From positions 1 to 60,502 of the forward strand of contig JAJZQN010000023.1 in the NCBI GenBank assembly GCA_021847605.1: a stretch of 60,502 nucleotides of DNA, given 5' to 3'. Shown here piece by piece: positions 45,622-54,748 of the stretch (positions are counted from its first letter, which is position 1; every line of letters begins with the position of its first letter). A program made the position numbers and the translations under genes. This stretch comes from Pseudomonadota bacterium. Lineage in GTDB: Bacteria; Pseudomonadota; Alphaproteobacteria; Sphingomonadales; Sphingomonadaceae. Under the pieces are notes generated by a model. That model saw nothing but the letters and a program-made list of their open reading frames with translations. It was not told the DNA's origin and searched no databases.

Positions 45622-46710
45622 TTGGCTGAGACCTATATCCCCTACTCCACCAGCGTCGAAGTGCTCGGCGAAGACGAGGAGCGGCTCACCGCCGAAATCC
45701 TCGAAATCATGGCGAGCACCAACCGCAAGGCGTTCGAGCGCCATCGGCATGCGGTGCGCGACGCCCATGCCAAGAGCCACGGGTTCCTGAAGGGCGAACT
45801 CGTCGTCCCGGAACTGCCGGAGCATCTGCGCCAGGGGCTTTTCGCTCGCCCGGCCACCTATTCCGTGGTGATCCGCCTCTCTTCGGCGCCGGGCGACATC
45901 CACTCCGATACCATTCCCGCCCCACGCGGCATGGCGATCAAGGTGATCGGTGTCGATGGCGAGCGGCTTCTCCCCGAAGACCAGGGCCACAACCAGGATT
46001 TCCTGCTCGTCAACATCCCGACCTTGAGCTTCGGCACGATCGGTAAATATCGCCAGCTCATCGGCCTTCTGGAGCAGAATGCCCAGAACCCGGCCTTTCT
46101 CCAGCGAGCGATGGCTGGGGTCGCGCGCGGCGTGGAGGCGGCAGTCGAAGCGGTCGGCGTCGAGCCCGGCGCCACGCTGCGCGGGCTCGCTCGCGACAAT
46201 AACCATCTGCTGGGCGAAACCTATCATTCGATGGCGGCGATCCGCTTCGGCGACCATATCGCCAAGATCAGTGCCGCGCCGTTCTCCGACAACGTCCGTG
46301 CACTGACCGGCAAGGATGTCGGCGCGGTTGAGGATTCCACCATGCGCGATCTGGTGGTTGAACATTTCCGCGAGCAAGGCGCAGAGTATCAGCTCCGTGC
46401 TCAGCTCTGTGCCGATCTCGACAGGATGCCGGTCGAGGACGCCGCCGTGCTCTGGCCGGAAGACCTTTCGCCGCACCAGCCGATCGCGACCCTGCGCATC
46501 CCGCCACAGGAGGCCTATTCGCCGGCGCGGCGCGTCTACGGCGATGATGTGCTGTCGTTCAATCCCTGGCACGGTATCCGCGATCATCAGCCACTCGGCT
46601 CGATCATGCGCGTGCGCATCGCCGCCTATGAACGATCCACCCGCTACCGCCATGAGATGAACGCCCAGCCTCGTGTCGAGCCGACAAACATCGACGCCAT
46701 CCCGGACTGA
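45622..46710 (+). CDS. Catalase-like haem protein
   Basis: A 362-residue member of the catalase superfamily that is shorter than true catalases (about 480 and up). RDAHAKSHGFLKGELVV carries the likely distal His, PAPRGMAIKVIGV and HNQDFLLVNIPTL match the haem-contacting catalase segments, and FNPWHGIRDHQPLGSIMRVRIAAYERSTRYRH carries the likely proximal Tyr region. Related short forms act on lipid hydroperoxides (allene oxide synthase-like). It starts at TTG 45622 after GAAGGAT. It begins an operon with a ferredoxin-fold protein and DyP. Confidence 0.82.
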   Translation: MAETYIPYSTSVEVLGEDEERLTAEILEIMASTNRKAFERHRHAVRDAHAKSHGFLKGELVVPELPEHLRQGLFARPATYSVVIRLSSAPGDIHSDTIPAPRGMAIKVIGVDGERLLPEDQGHNQDFLLVNIPTLSFGTIGKYRQLIGLLEQNAQNPAFLQRAMAGVARGVEAAVEAVGVEPGATLRGLARDNNHLLGETYHSMAAIRFGDHIAKISAAPFSDNVRALTGKDVGAVEDSTMRDLVVEHFREQGAEYQLRAQLCADLDRMPVEDAAVLWPEDLSPHQPIATLRIPPQEAYSPARRVYGDDVLSFNPWHGIRDHQPLGSIMRVRIAAYERSTRYRHEMNAQPRVEPTNIDAIPD

Positions 46711-46750
46711 CGCACCGATCGTCACACGCAATCACGAAAGGAGGCCAGCC

Positions 46751-47362
46751 ATGGCCGAAACCGAAGACACCCCGCAGATCGACGAAACCCGCCTTCAAGC
46801 CATCCGGCGGCGGATCGAGGAAGTGGCCGGCGACGCGCCGCAGCTCGCCAAGCTCGCCCTTGAGCAGATGGTGACGAAGCACAATCCCGACCTCAAGGGC
46901 ACGGCGGGCTCGGCTGGCCGTGTCGGCGCCCAGTCCGGCAATGTCTCCGAGCTCACAGCCATCGCAAACTTGAAGCCAGGCGGCGCGGACCGGCTGAAAC
47001 GCATCTTCGGGCTGGTGAACGGCAATTTCGATGGCGCACAGAAGGTCGGCACGCTCCACAATATGCGGTTCGTGTTCTTCGACAACGACACACGAATCCT
47101 GTTCGCCACCGCCTATGACGGCGACTGGGACACCTATATCAACGACTTCGCCACCAAGATCCCCGACCTGATGGACCTGCTTTTCGCTTCGGTCGAAGGT
47201 TGGCCTGGCATCGCAAGCCCCAAGGTCAAGGATTTCATCGCCGAGCATCAGATCACCGCTGCCGGCTGGTTCGTCGCCAACCCGCAGGTGACCGTCGTCG
47301 ACGTGCGCCGCCTTCAGCGGATGGAACATGCCGTCAACGAATTCCTGGACAAGGTGGGCTGA
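46751..47362 (+). CDS. Ferredoxin-fold partner of the DyP peroxidase (unknown function)
   Basis: A 203-residue protein with no signal peptide. From about residue 70 it resembles the extra alpha/beta domain seen beside some DyP and catalase-like proteins: IANLKPGGADRLKRIFGL, MRFVFFDNDTRILFATAYDGDWDTYINDF, WPGIASPKVKDFIAEHQ. I do not know a defined function. AAAGGAGG lies before the ATG at 46751, and the gene ends 3 bases before the DyP start, so it is most likely a partner or domain split off from it. Confidence 0.7.
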   Translation: MAETEDTPQIDETRLQAIRRRIEEVAGDAPQLAKLALEQMVTKHNPDLKGTAGSAGRVGAQSGNVSELTAIANLKPGGADRLKRIFGLVNGNFDGAQKVGTLHNMRFVFFDNDTRILFATAYDGDWDTYINDFATKIPDLMDLLFASVEGWPGIASPKVKDFIAEHQITAAGWFVANPQVTVVDVRRLQRMEHAVNEFLDKVG

Positions 47363-47365
47363 GCC

Positions 47366-48733
47366 ATGGCGATCCTTCAGAAACTGAAAGAGCGCTTCCG
47401 GCGCGACAGCGTTACGCTCGATCTGCACGACATTCAGGCGCTGATCCTGCGAAGCCGGCCCGAGCCTTATGTCGGTATCCACGCCATGCTCCATTTCGAC
47501 GAGGCGGAGGGCGCGCGCGATCTTCTCGGCCGGCTCGCGCCCCATATCGCATCTGCCGACAACTGGAGCGAGGATCTTGATTTCTGGATCGGGGCCGCAC
47601 TCAGCTTCGAGGGGCTGAAGGCGCTCGGCGTTCCCGAAGCGCAGCTCAAGACATTCCCGCTCCCCTTCCAGCAGGGCATGGCCGCACGCGCGGAGCAGCT
47701 TCGCGACTTCGGGCCCAACGCGCCTGAAAACTGGGAAGAGGTGTTCAAGCCCGGCAACTGCCATCTCGCGCTGACTATCTACGCCGTGGATGATGCTGCG
47801 CTCGATAAGGCGCTGGCGACGGCGCGCACCGAACTCGACCGGAGCAGCGGCGTGACCCTGCTCGGCGAGCATCGCTTCGGCGCGCCGGATGGCGCGAAAA
47901 ACCCGTTCGGTTTCCGGGATTCGATCTCCCAGCCCGCAGTGGAGGGCAGCGGCGTTGATCCGCTGCCAGGCGAGGAGCGGCCGATCAAGGCCGGCGAATT
48001 CATCCTCGGCTACGAGAGCGAGAACGGCCAGCCGCTCGGCATGCCCGAGCCTGCGGTTCTCGGAAGGAACGGCACCTTCGTCGTAATGCGCAAGTATAAC
48101 AGCCGGGTCGGTTGCTTCAACGCCTTCCTCAAGGCACATAGCGACACGCCGGAGGAACGCGAGCGCCTTGCCGCCAAGATGTTCGGTCGCTGGCGTTCCG
48201 GCGCGCCCTTGACGCTGTCGCCCGATCACGACGATCCCGACCTCGGCGCCGACCCGCAGCGCAACAACGACTTCAGCTTCAAGGATGACCCCAAAGGTCG
48301 CGTTGTGCCGCTTGGCTGCCATATGCGCCGGCTCAATCCCCGCGACTCCGAGTTGACGCTGCTCACCGACGTCAACATCCACAGGATCATCCGTCGTTCC
48401 TCGACCTTCGGGCCGGTCTATTCCGAGGATGTCACGCCGCAGGACGATAAGAAAGGCGATCGCGGCCTGTTCTTCATCTTCATCAGCGCGCGTGCCTATG
48501 ACACGATCGAGTTCATGCAGCAGGAATGGATCAATCGCGGGAATTTCGTCGACCTTGGCGAAGAGCGCGATCCAATCGTCGGCCTGCATGAGGAGGACGG
48601 TCGGTTCACCATCCCGCAGGCGCCCGCGCGCAAGCGCATCGACGGTGTGCAGACTTTCAATGTCATGAAGGGCGGCGAATATCTGTTCATGCCAAGCCTA
48701 TCGGCGCTTAAGTGGTTGGCAGAACGACGCTAA
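47366..48733 (+). CDS. DyP-type haem peroxidase
   Basis: A 455-residue dye-decolorising-type peroxidase. PFGFRDSISQPAVEG holds the catalytic Asp, but the motif is GFRDS where GxxDG is usual. HMRRLNPRD gives the proximal haem His, and IIRRSSTFGPVYSED the distal Arg. There is no signal peptide, so it is cytosolic unless carried by a partner. It uses H2O2 or organic hydroperoxides to oxidise bulky substrates. It is third in the operon with the catalase-like protein. Confidence 0.87.
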   Translation: MAILQKLKERFRRDSVTLDLHDIQALILRSRPEPYVGIHAMLHFDEAEGARDLLGRLAPHIASADNWSEDLDFWIGAALSFEGLKALGVPEAQLKTFPLPFQQGMAARAEQLRDFGPNAPENWEEVFKPGNCHLALTIYAVDDAALDKALATARTELDRSSGVTLLGEHRFGAPDGAKNPFGFRDSISQPAVEGSGVDPLPGEERPIKAGEFILGYESENGQPLGMPEPAVLGRNGTFVVMRKYNSRVGCFNAFLKAHSDTPEERERLAAKMFGRWRSGAPLTLSPDHDDPDLGADPQRNNDFSFKDDPKGRVVPLGCHMRRLNPRDSELTLLTDVNIHRIIRRSSTFGPVYSEDVTPQDDKKGDRGLFFIFISARAYDTIEFMQQEWINRGNFVDLGEERDPIVGLHEEDGRFTIPQAPARKRIDGVQTFNVMKGGEYLFMPSLSALKWLAERR

Positions 48734-48815
48734 AGCTATTCACCTGATTGTCGGTTGAGATTTGAAGTGTGCAGAGTGACCCGGAAAGTGCGGGGCTGTG
48801 CGGAAGGTTAAGTGA

Positions 48816-50015
48816 GTGGGAGTTGAGTTTCGGCAAGGCTGGGGATGGTTGGTCCTTGTGGCGCTTACGATTTCGACGACCGGCGATGAAATCACGTTGC
48901 TGACGTTGATGTTCCGCACTGCCGAGAACGCATCCGGCTATGCGGTGCCGACGCTGCTGACCGCGGAGCTGCTACCCGGTCTGATCGCCGCCCCCTGGGC
49001 GGGCCGCTTGATCGACCGCCGGGAGGCGGCCCGCATTCTGGTCATGGTGTCAGTTCTGCAAGCGGGCGTGATAGCATTTATCGCCTATTATCCCATGTTC
49101 ACGCTCGCCGGGGTCGCGCTGTTGAGCGTGCTGTTCACGATCAGCAGCGCCGCAACATTCGCGTTGATTCCAGTGCTGGCGAGCGGCTTGGAATGACCTC
49201 GCACTCGCCAATTCCCTTATGGAAATGGTTCGCAGCCTTGGAATGCTCGCTGGTCCAGTCGCTGGGGGCGTACTGGTGGGATGGATCGGATCGCGCAATG
49301 CGCTTTTAGCCGATGCCGCCAGTTTTGCCCTTTTGGCCCTCGTCGTGATGGCGAGCAGGCTTCGCCGCAAGCCACAACGGGACGATCAGGAGGAAGAGAC
49401 CCTGTTCGCGGACTACCTGCCGCTGCTCCGCAATCGACGGTTGATGGTGGTTACGGGTGCGCTCAGCCTCGAAGTGTTTGCGACCGCCATAGCCGACGTT
49501 GCTTTCGTGTTTCTCGTGATGGTAACGCTGGGAGCGGGCCGACCGCGTTTGGAATGCTGACGGCACTATGGGCGGTTGGGATGTTGATCGGCGCTGGGCT
49601 GGCCGAAAGGGTTATTGGCCATAGGGTCGGACTGGCGGCGTTCGGCACGGCCGCTGTCATGGGCGCGACCATGCTGTGGATCGGCCTTGCGCCGATCGGG
49701 CTGGCAATCGTTGCCGTCGCCTTCATCCTAGGCGGCGGCGCAAACAGCATCCACAACGTCGCTGTCCGAACCTTGTTCCAGTCGGAATGCCCGCCCGCCG
49801 ATCATGGCAAGGTCGCCGCGATCTATGGTGCGGTGACACGCACCGCCGTAATCGGCGGCTATGTTGCTGGCGGCTTCTTTTTTGTGCCGAATGATGCGCC
49901 AACCGCCTATCTCGTGGGCGGCCTGCTGGGCGTTGTCGCGGGCTTAGTCGGATGGCGGATATTCAATCGTAGATGGAGCGCAGCACCAATCAAAGCATCG
50001 ACGCGCCAAGATTGA
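48816..50015 (+). pseudogene. MFS transporter broken by two frameshifts
   Basis: Three frames join to one 12-helix MFS_3-type exporter: MGVEFRQGWGWLVLVALTIS to VLASGLE (stop at 49194-49196), then NDLALANSLMEMVRSLGMLAGPVAGG to VTLGAG (stop 49558-49560), then GPTAFGMLTALWAVGML to the true end at 50015. The breaks fall near 49190 and 49540, and each looks like a single-base change. The GTG start at 48816 follows GGAAGG. Unless both breaks are sequencing errors the gene is dead. Confidence 0.8.
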
Positions 50016-50111
50016 CCTGATTGTCGTGCCCCTCCGCTAACGGCTATACCAATCAGGTGGCGTGATTGAGGCGCGGTGCGGAACGGACACGATAGCGACG
50101 CCCTAACCGCT

Positions 50112-51745
50112 GTTATTCACCGGGGCGCATGAGGCAGTTGACGGGAGTGGCGTAAGGCACTGTTCTAAAGTAGGAAATTGGTTGTCTACACCGTTCCTGT
50201 TCAGGACAGAAAATGCCACAAGCCACACCCGTCGACAGCGAGGTTAGCGCGCCCCGGTTTTCGTTTCCAGCCATCGGGCGCAAGAAAGTCAGCGCCGCGT
50301 TCGACGGTGGCCGGTTGACCTCGGACGGCGGAGTTCTACTGCTGGCGCAGGCCGAACGCGAGATGGGAATTTGCGCGCAGCTCGCCGGCTGTATTGCCGA
50401 TCTGCGCGATCCCTCTCGGGTAATCCATGCGCTGGACGACATCCTGCGGGCGCGAGTTCTGGCAATCTGCTGCGGCTACGAGGATGCCGATGACCTTGAT
50501 GCTCTGCGCGATGATCCCGGCTTCCGCCTGGCGCTGGGCAAACTGCCAGGCGCCGGCGCGGGCCTTGCCAGTCAGCCGACGATGAGCCGGTGGGAAAACG
50601 CAGCCACCACGCGCGAACTGGTGCGCATGATGCAGGCCATGATCGGCGTCTACTGCGCCAGCTATCCGATAGCGCCCAAGGCGGTGACGCTGGATATCGA
50701 TGATACGTGTGATGTCGTGCACGGCTACCAACAGCTTTCATTCTGGAACGGCCACCACGGCGAGCGCTGCTTCCTTCCGATCCATGTCTACGATACCGCG
50801 ACAGGGCGACCCGTGGCGATGCTGCTGCGCACCGGCAAGACGCCATCGGGCGCCGAAGCGGCAGGTCACATCCGGCGCCTGGTGCACCACATCCGCAAGC
50901 ACTGGCCCACAACCCGCATCACCGTCCGCGGCGATGGGCACTATGGCAGACCAGAGGTGATGGCTTTCTGCGAGGAAGCTGGCGTCGATTACGTGTTCGG
51001 CCTGCCGACCAATGCCGCGCTGCGCGCCGATCCGGTCATCGTTGCAGCCGCCGATGCCTGTGCAGTCAAGCGCGCCGAGGAAGATCGGGCCGTCCTGCGC
51101 AATTATGCCGAGACCCGCTACGGTGCTAAAAGTTGGAAATGCCAGCGCCGCGTCGCCGCCCGGATCGAGGCCAGCAAGCTCGGCATGGACATCCGCTACG
51201 TCGTGACCTCCCTGACGGACGGCTCGGCCGAATACATCTATGACACACTCTACTGCGCTCGTGGTCAGGCCGAGAACCTGATCAAACGGCATAAGACCCA
51301 ACTCGCCAGCGACCGCACCTCGTGCCGCTCGGCCAACGCCAACCAGATGCGCTTGATCCTGCATACTGCTGCTTACTGGCTGATGTGGCGCATCCAGCAG
51401 GCGATCCCCAGGACAACGGCTCTCGCCGTTGCAGAGTTCGCCACCTTGCGCTTGCGGCTGCTCAAGGTCGCCGCCCGCGTCATCGAGACTGCCACGCGCA
51501 TCCGTGTCGCCTTTGCGTCAGCCTGCCCCGATGCCAACGTGTTCAAGGCCATCGCCATCAGCCTCCGGCCAGCACCTACATAGTCAGCGCGGCCGTGCCG
51601 CACAAAGCCTGAGCCCTCGTCCATCAACCTTGAAAAGCCAATTGATCCTGACTCGGTGAAAATGCCGACGATGGCGCTCGCCCTGATTACACGATCACCG
51701 AAAAATCCGGCCGGATACGTTCAGTCATGCGGGCTCATGAATAGT
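50112..51745 (+). mobile_element. IS1380-family insertion sequence
   Basis: About 1.63 kb, the usual size for the family, with one transposase. Imperfect inverted repeats are proposed at the ends: TATTCACCGGGGCGC from 50114 and, on the other strand, TATTCATGAGCCCGC from about 51743. The target duplication could not be set. Confidence 0.6.
50213..51583 (+). CDS. IS1380-family transposase
   Basis: A 456-residue DDE transposase of IS4/IS1380 type in one open frame. The N-terminus reads FDGGRLTSDGGVLLLAQAER, the first Asp is in VTLDIDDTCDVVHG, the second in VRGDGHYGRPEVMAFCEE, and the C-terminal Glu in CARGQAENLIKRHKTQLASDRTSC, the YREK-like signature of this family. Length is normal and there is no break. 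Confidence 0.93.
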   Translation: MPQATPVDSEVSAPRFSFPAIGRKKVSAAFDGGRLTSDGGVLLLAQAEREMGICAQLAGCIADLRDPSRVIHALDDILRARVLAICCGYEDADDLDALRDDPGFRLALGKLPGAGAGLASQPTMSRWENAATTRELVRMMQAMIGVYCASYPIAPKAVTLDIDDTCDVVHGYQQLSFWNGHHGERCFLPIHVYDTATGRPVAMLLRTGKTPSGAEAAGHIRRLVHHIRKHWPTTRITVRGDGHYGRPEVMAFCEEAGVDYVFGLPTNAALRADPVIVAAADACAVKRAEEDRAVLRNYAETRYGAKSWKCQRRVAARIEASKLGMDIRYVVTSLTDGSAEYIYDTLYCARGQAENLIKRHKTQLASDRTSCRSANANQMRLILHTAAYWLMWRIQQAIPRTTALAVAEFATLRLRLLKVAARVIETATRIRVAFASACPDANVFKAIAISLRPAPT

Positions 51746-51774
51746 GCGGGCTAATGATGTAAGGCAGAAAATAT

Positions 51775-52308
51775 ATGACCTTTCAGTTTGATCCATCATT
51801 CGATGCAGAATCACTCCACATGCCGGGAGATTCTTTGATCGAATTAGACCAGATAGAGAGTTCATTAAGAATATTGCTGCCGTCTGAGCTTCGTGATTTA
51901 TTTATTGAATTTGGATCAGCGATAGTTTTCAATAAGGATGTTGAATTTCCTGCGGAAAAATGCGCCTATTCCGATGATTCAGGAAGAATTGGCGTTTCAG
52001 TTATATATGGCCCTGTTGACGGAAGCTTAGGAATAATTCGCATAAACGAACAATTATCCATGCAGATTCCAAAAACATCTGTGGTTTTTGCGGAAATCGG
52101 TCTGGGCAATATGCTGTTAATTGACAGAATTGATGGAAAGATATCCGTATGACTGCACGATGAAGCTCTGCCTTCTAGGGCGATAACCCCCGTATACGAC
52201 AGCTTTCATGACTTTATCGATGCACTGGTAGCCTTCGATCCTCCTCCCCTGCCCAGTTTAAAGGAATTGGGATTGGACTTGAAAGCGATGGGGATAGAAG
52301 AGGAGTAG
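51775..52308 (+). pseudogene. SMI1/KNR4 (SUKH) protein interrupted by one in-frame TGA
   Basis: From ATG 51775 the frame gives SMI1/KNR4-like sequence (LIELDQIESSLRILLPSELRDLFIEFG ... VVFAEIGLGNMLLIDRIDGKISV), then TGA at 52150-52152. The same frame continues at once with LHDEALPSRAITPVYDSFHDFIDALVAFDPPP, a normal SUKH ending, to TAG at 52306. SUKH proteins are often immunity proteins of polymorphic toxins. The gene is clearly more AT-rich than its neighbours and follows the IS1380 element, signs of recent transfer. A Trp codon TGG changed to TGA is the simplest explanation. Confidence 0.75.
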
Positions 52309-52312
52309 CTAG

Positions 52313-53905
52313 ATGTTACGGTTCGGCGCTGACGGAAACCACATCATTGGCGGCGGCTCGGCCGGCTGCGTCATGGCCAACCGCCTTTCTGCTGATTCGG
52401 ATAAAGCTGTCTGCCTCATCGAGGCGGGGCCGCGCGATCGCAATCCCTTCATTCACATGCCGCTTGGCGTCGGCGTCATTGCCCGCACGGGATGGGTGAA
52501 CTGGAACTGTGAGACCGAAGTCGAGCCTCACCTTAACAACCGGCGGCTCTATTGGCCGCGCGGCAAGACGCTGGGTGGCAGCAGCTCGATCAATGCAATG
52601 GTCTACATTCGCGGCGATCGGGCGGACTATGAGGGCTGGGGGGCGGCCGCCGGAGCTGACTGGGACTGGCCGCGCATGCGCGAGCTTTTTATCGCGCTCG
52701 AAAACAATCAGGCTATCCACGACGAACATCATGGCAATGCCGGGCCACTTTGCGTCTCCAATCTTGGGCGAGTGAACCCACTTACGGAAGACTTCGTCGA
52801 AGCTGGGGTGGAACTGCACTACCCGCGAAATCCCGACTTCAATGGCGTGAGCCAGGAAGGCTTTGGTGTCTATCAGGTGACCCAGAAAGACGGGCAACGG
52901 TTCAGCACGGCGCGAGCGTTTCTCGATCCGGCTCGCTCGCGCAAGAATCTCGCCATCGAAACGAACGGCCTCGTCGAACGGATACTGTTCAAGGACCGTC
53001 GCGCCATCGGGGTCCGCGTCGGCGGCCGGGACCTGCTGCTGCGCCCCGGTGGAGAGGTGATCCTTTCGGCTGGCGCGGTCAATTCGCCGCAGATTCTGAT
53101 GCTGTCGGGCGTCGGCTCGGCGAGCGAACTCAGGCAGCATGGCATAGAGATCGTTCTGGATGCGCCCGAAGTCGGAGCCAATCTCGCCGATCACCTCGAC
53201 TATACGGCTGTGGCAACCACGGCCGATCGCGAAGGATTTGGGGTGGCGCCCAGTTTCCTGCCTCGTGCGATACGCGGCGCATGGAGCTATTTCCTTCATC
53301 ATGAAGGCGAATTGACGTCAAATGCCTCGGAGGGCGGCGCTTTCCTCAAATCCGACGCCGGCCGGGAGCGGCCCAATCTTCAATTCCATTTCCTGCCGGC
53401 GATCCTGCGTGACCATGGCCGCAAGACAGCCTTCGGCTACGGAATGACCGTGCATGTCTGCGACCTTCTACCGAAGAGCCGCGGCAGGATCGGGCTCAAG
53501 ATCGCCGATCCCACGGCTCATCCGCGCATAGAGGGCAATTATCTCAGTCATCCCGATGATGTGGGCGTCTTGCTGAATGGCGCGAAGCTAGCCCGCAAGC
53601 TCCTTCATGCGCCGGCGCTCGCCCGTCACTTGCGCGAGGAGGTGCGACCGGGACCCGCGGTCCAGACCGACGAGGCTCTGATCGACGACATCCGCGCGCG
53701 CGCTGAAACAATCTATCATCCGGTAGGAACATGCCGCATGGGCAGTGACTCGGCATCCGTGGTCGATCCGGCAGCCCGTGTACGTGGCATTGACGGTTTG
53801 CGCGTGGTCGATGCATCGATCATGCCGTCGATCGTGTCGGGCAACACTAACGCGCCTACCATGGCGATCGCGGAAAATGTCGCGCAAATGATGATCCGGC
53901 CTTGA
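52313..53905 (+). CDS. GMC-family FAD oxidoreductase (choline dehydrogenase-like)
   Basis: A 530-residue GMC flavoenzyme. The FAD site reads IIGGGSAGCVMANRLSADSDKAVCLIEAG, then the GMC signatures WPRGKTLGGSSSINAMVYIRG and GAVNSPQILMLSGVG, and the C-terminal YHPVGTCRMG with the catalytic His and NTNAPTMAIAENVA. It oxidises an alcohol, possibly choline or an aliphatic alcohol. The first ten residues (MLRFGADGNH) are unusual; the family normally starts with a hydrophobic strand FDYIIVG. The gene begins 4 bases after the SUKH pseudogene, so its start may have been altered by the insertion of foreign DNA. Confidence 0.88.
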   Translation: MLRFGADGNHIIGGGSAGCVMANRLSADSDKAVCLIEAGPRDRNPFIHMPLGVGVIARTGWVNWNCETEVEPHLNNRRLYWPRGKTLGGSSSINAMVYIRGDRADYEGWGAAAGADWDWPRMRELFIALENNQAIHDEHHGNAGPLCVSNLGRVNPLTEDFVEAGVELHYPRNPDFNGVSQEGFGVYQVTQKDGQRFSTARAFLDPARSRKNLAIETNGLVERILFKDRRAIGVRVGGRDLLLRPGGEVILSAGAVNSPQILMLSGVGSASELRQHGIEIVLDAPEVGANLADHLDYTAVATTADREGFGVAPSFLPRAIRGAWSYFLHHEGELTSNASEGGAFLKSDAGRERPNLQFHFLPAILRDHGRKTAFGYGMTVHVCDLLPKSRGRIGLKIADPTAHPRIEGNYLSHPDDVGVLLNGAKLARKLLHAPALARHLREEVRPGPAVQTDEALIDDIRARAETIYHPVGTCRMGSDSASVVDPAARVRGIDGLRVVDASIMPSIVSGNTNAPTMAIAENVAQMMIRP

Positions 53906-53911
53906 GGAAGA

Positions 53912-54319
53912 ATGGCGATGAGGTTCAGTTTCGTATTGGCAGCCATGCTGCTACTTGCAGCATCTGCGTCCGTCGAGGCACAGCGCGCTTCTTTCGGAGT
54001 GTGGAAGAATCCGCAGGACAGCGTACATGTGCGAGCCCAGCCGTGCGGAAGCAGAATGTGCGGGGTCGTGGTCTGGGCAAGTGACAAAGCCAAGGCGGAT
54101 GCGCGGCGCGGCGGGACAAACGATCTGGTAGGTCTGATCCTGTTTCGCGATTTTGTTCCTGAAAAGAAGGGCGTGTGGCGCGGCAGTGTTTTTGTACCCG
54201 ACATCGGCCAAACCTTCTCTGGAACAATCACCACGCTCGACGATCGGCGGATGGAGGGAAAGGGGTGCCTGACAGGGCGGATCATGTGCAAATCGCAGAT
54301 ATGGACGAAAGTGAACTGA
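53912..54319 (+). CDS. DUF2147 secreted protein
   Basis: A 135-residue protein with a signal peptide (about 1-23, FVLAAMLLLAASASVEA) and a DUF2147 domain: GVWKNPQDSVHVRAQPCG, MCGVVVWASDKAKADA, LVGLILFRDF, and the C-terminal LTGRIMCKSQIWTKV. GAGGAAG precedes the ATG, 6 bases after the GMC gene, so both are co-transcribed. Function of the family is not known; the location should be periplasmic. Confidence 0.85.
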   Translation: MAMRFSFVLAAMLLLAASASVEAQRASFGVWKNPQDSVHVRAQPCGSRMCGVVVWASDKAKADARRGGTNDLVGLILFRDFVPEKKGVWRGSVFVPDIGQTFSGTITTLDDRRMEGKGCLTGRIMCKSQIWTKVN

Positions 54320-54748
54320 AATCCGTCCAATCATCGTCTGACCGAGAGCGGCAAGCCAAGGATTTTAATAAGACACATCAAAAGCTTCTACGATAAATTG
54401 AAGAGGCGCGGAGCAGGAAGCGGGCATGGCGACAGCGATGTGTGCAGCCGCCACGGGATCAATTCGGCGACGGGCATGCGACTTGGTCAGCGTAAGCAGG
54501 CGGATAATCCGTTATTGATCGTCGCGGCCAGAAGACGGTCCGCTGCGGCAGCGGCTGCACGAACAGATTAACCTAATGGAAATCACACGATAAGCGCCCC
54601 GCCTGATGCGCCCGACGACACATTCCGCCGCTAGCAGGCATCCCCCCGGAAATTCCAGCAATCTACGCACGCCCAAAATCCGTAGCGTCCGATAAACTCT
54701 GCCGGAAAGGAGGACTGTCCCACAACAAGCTATCAGGGGTTTTCCGAC
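54320..54748. other. Intergenic stretch before the resolvase, possible res region
   Basis: About 430 bases with no recognised gene. The 60-100 bases before the resolvase may hold its recombination sites, since small resolvases usually act on sites directly upstream. I could not find clear paired half-sites by eye. Confidence 0.35.

Noticed and set aside
46604..48589. 661-codon open frame on the reverse strand over the DyP operon
   Set aside because: It mirrors the codon phase of the DyP and partner genes in GC-rich DNA, has no family resemblance and no ribosome binding site.
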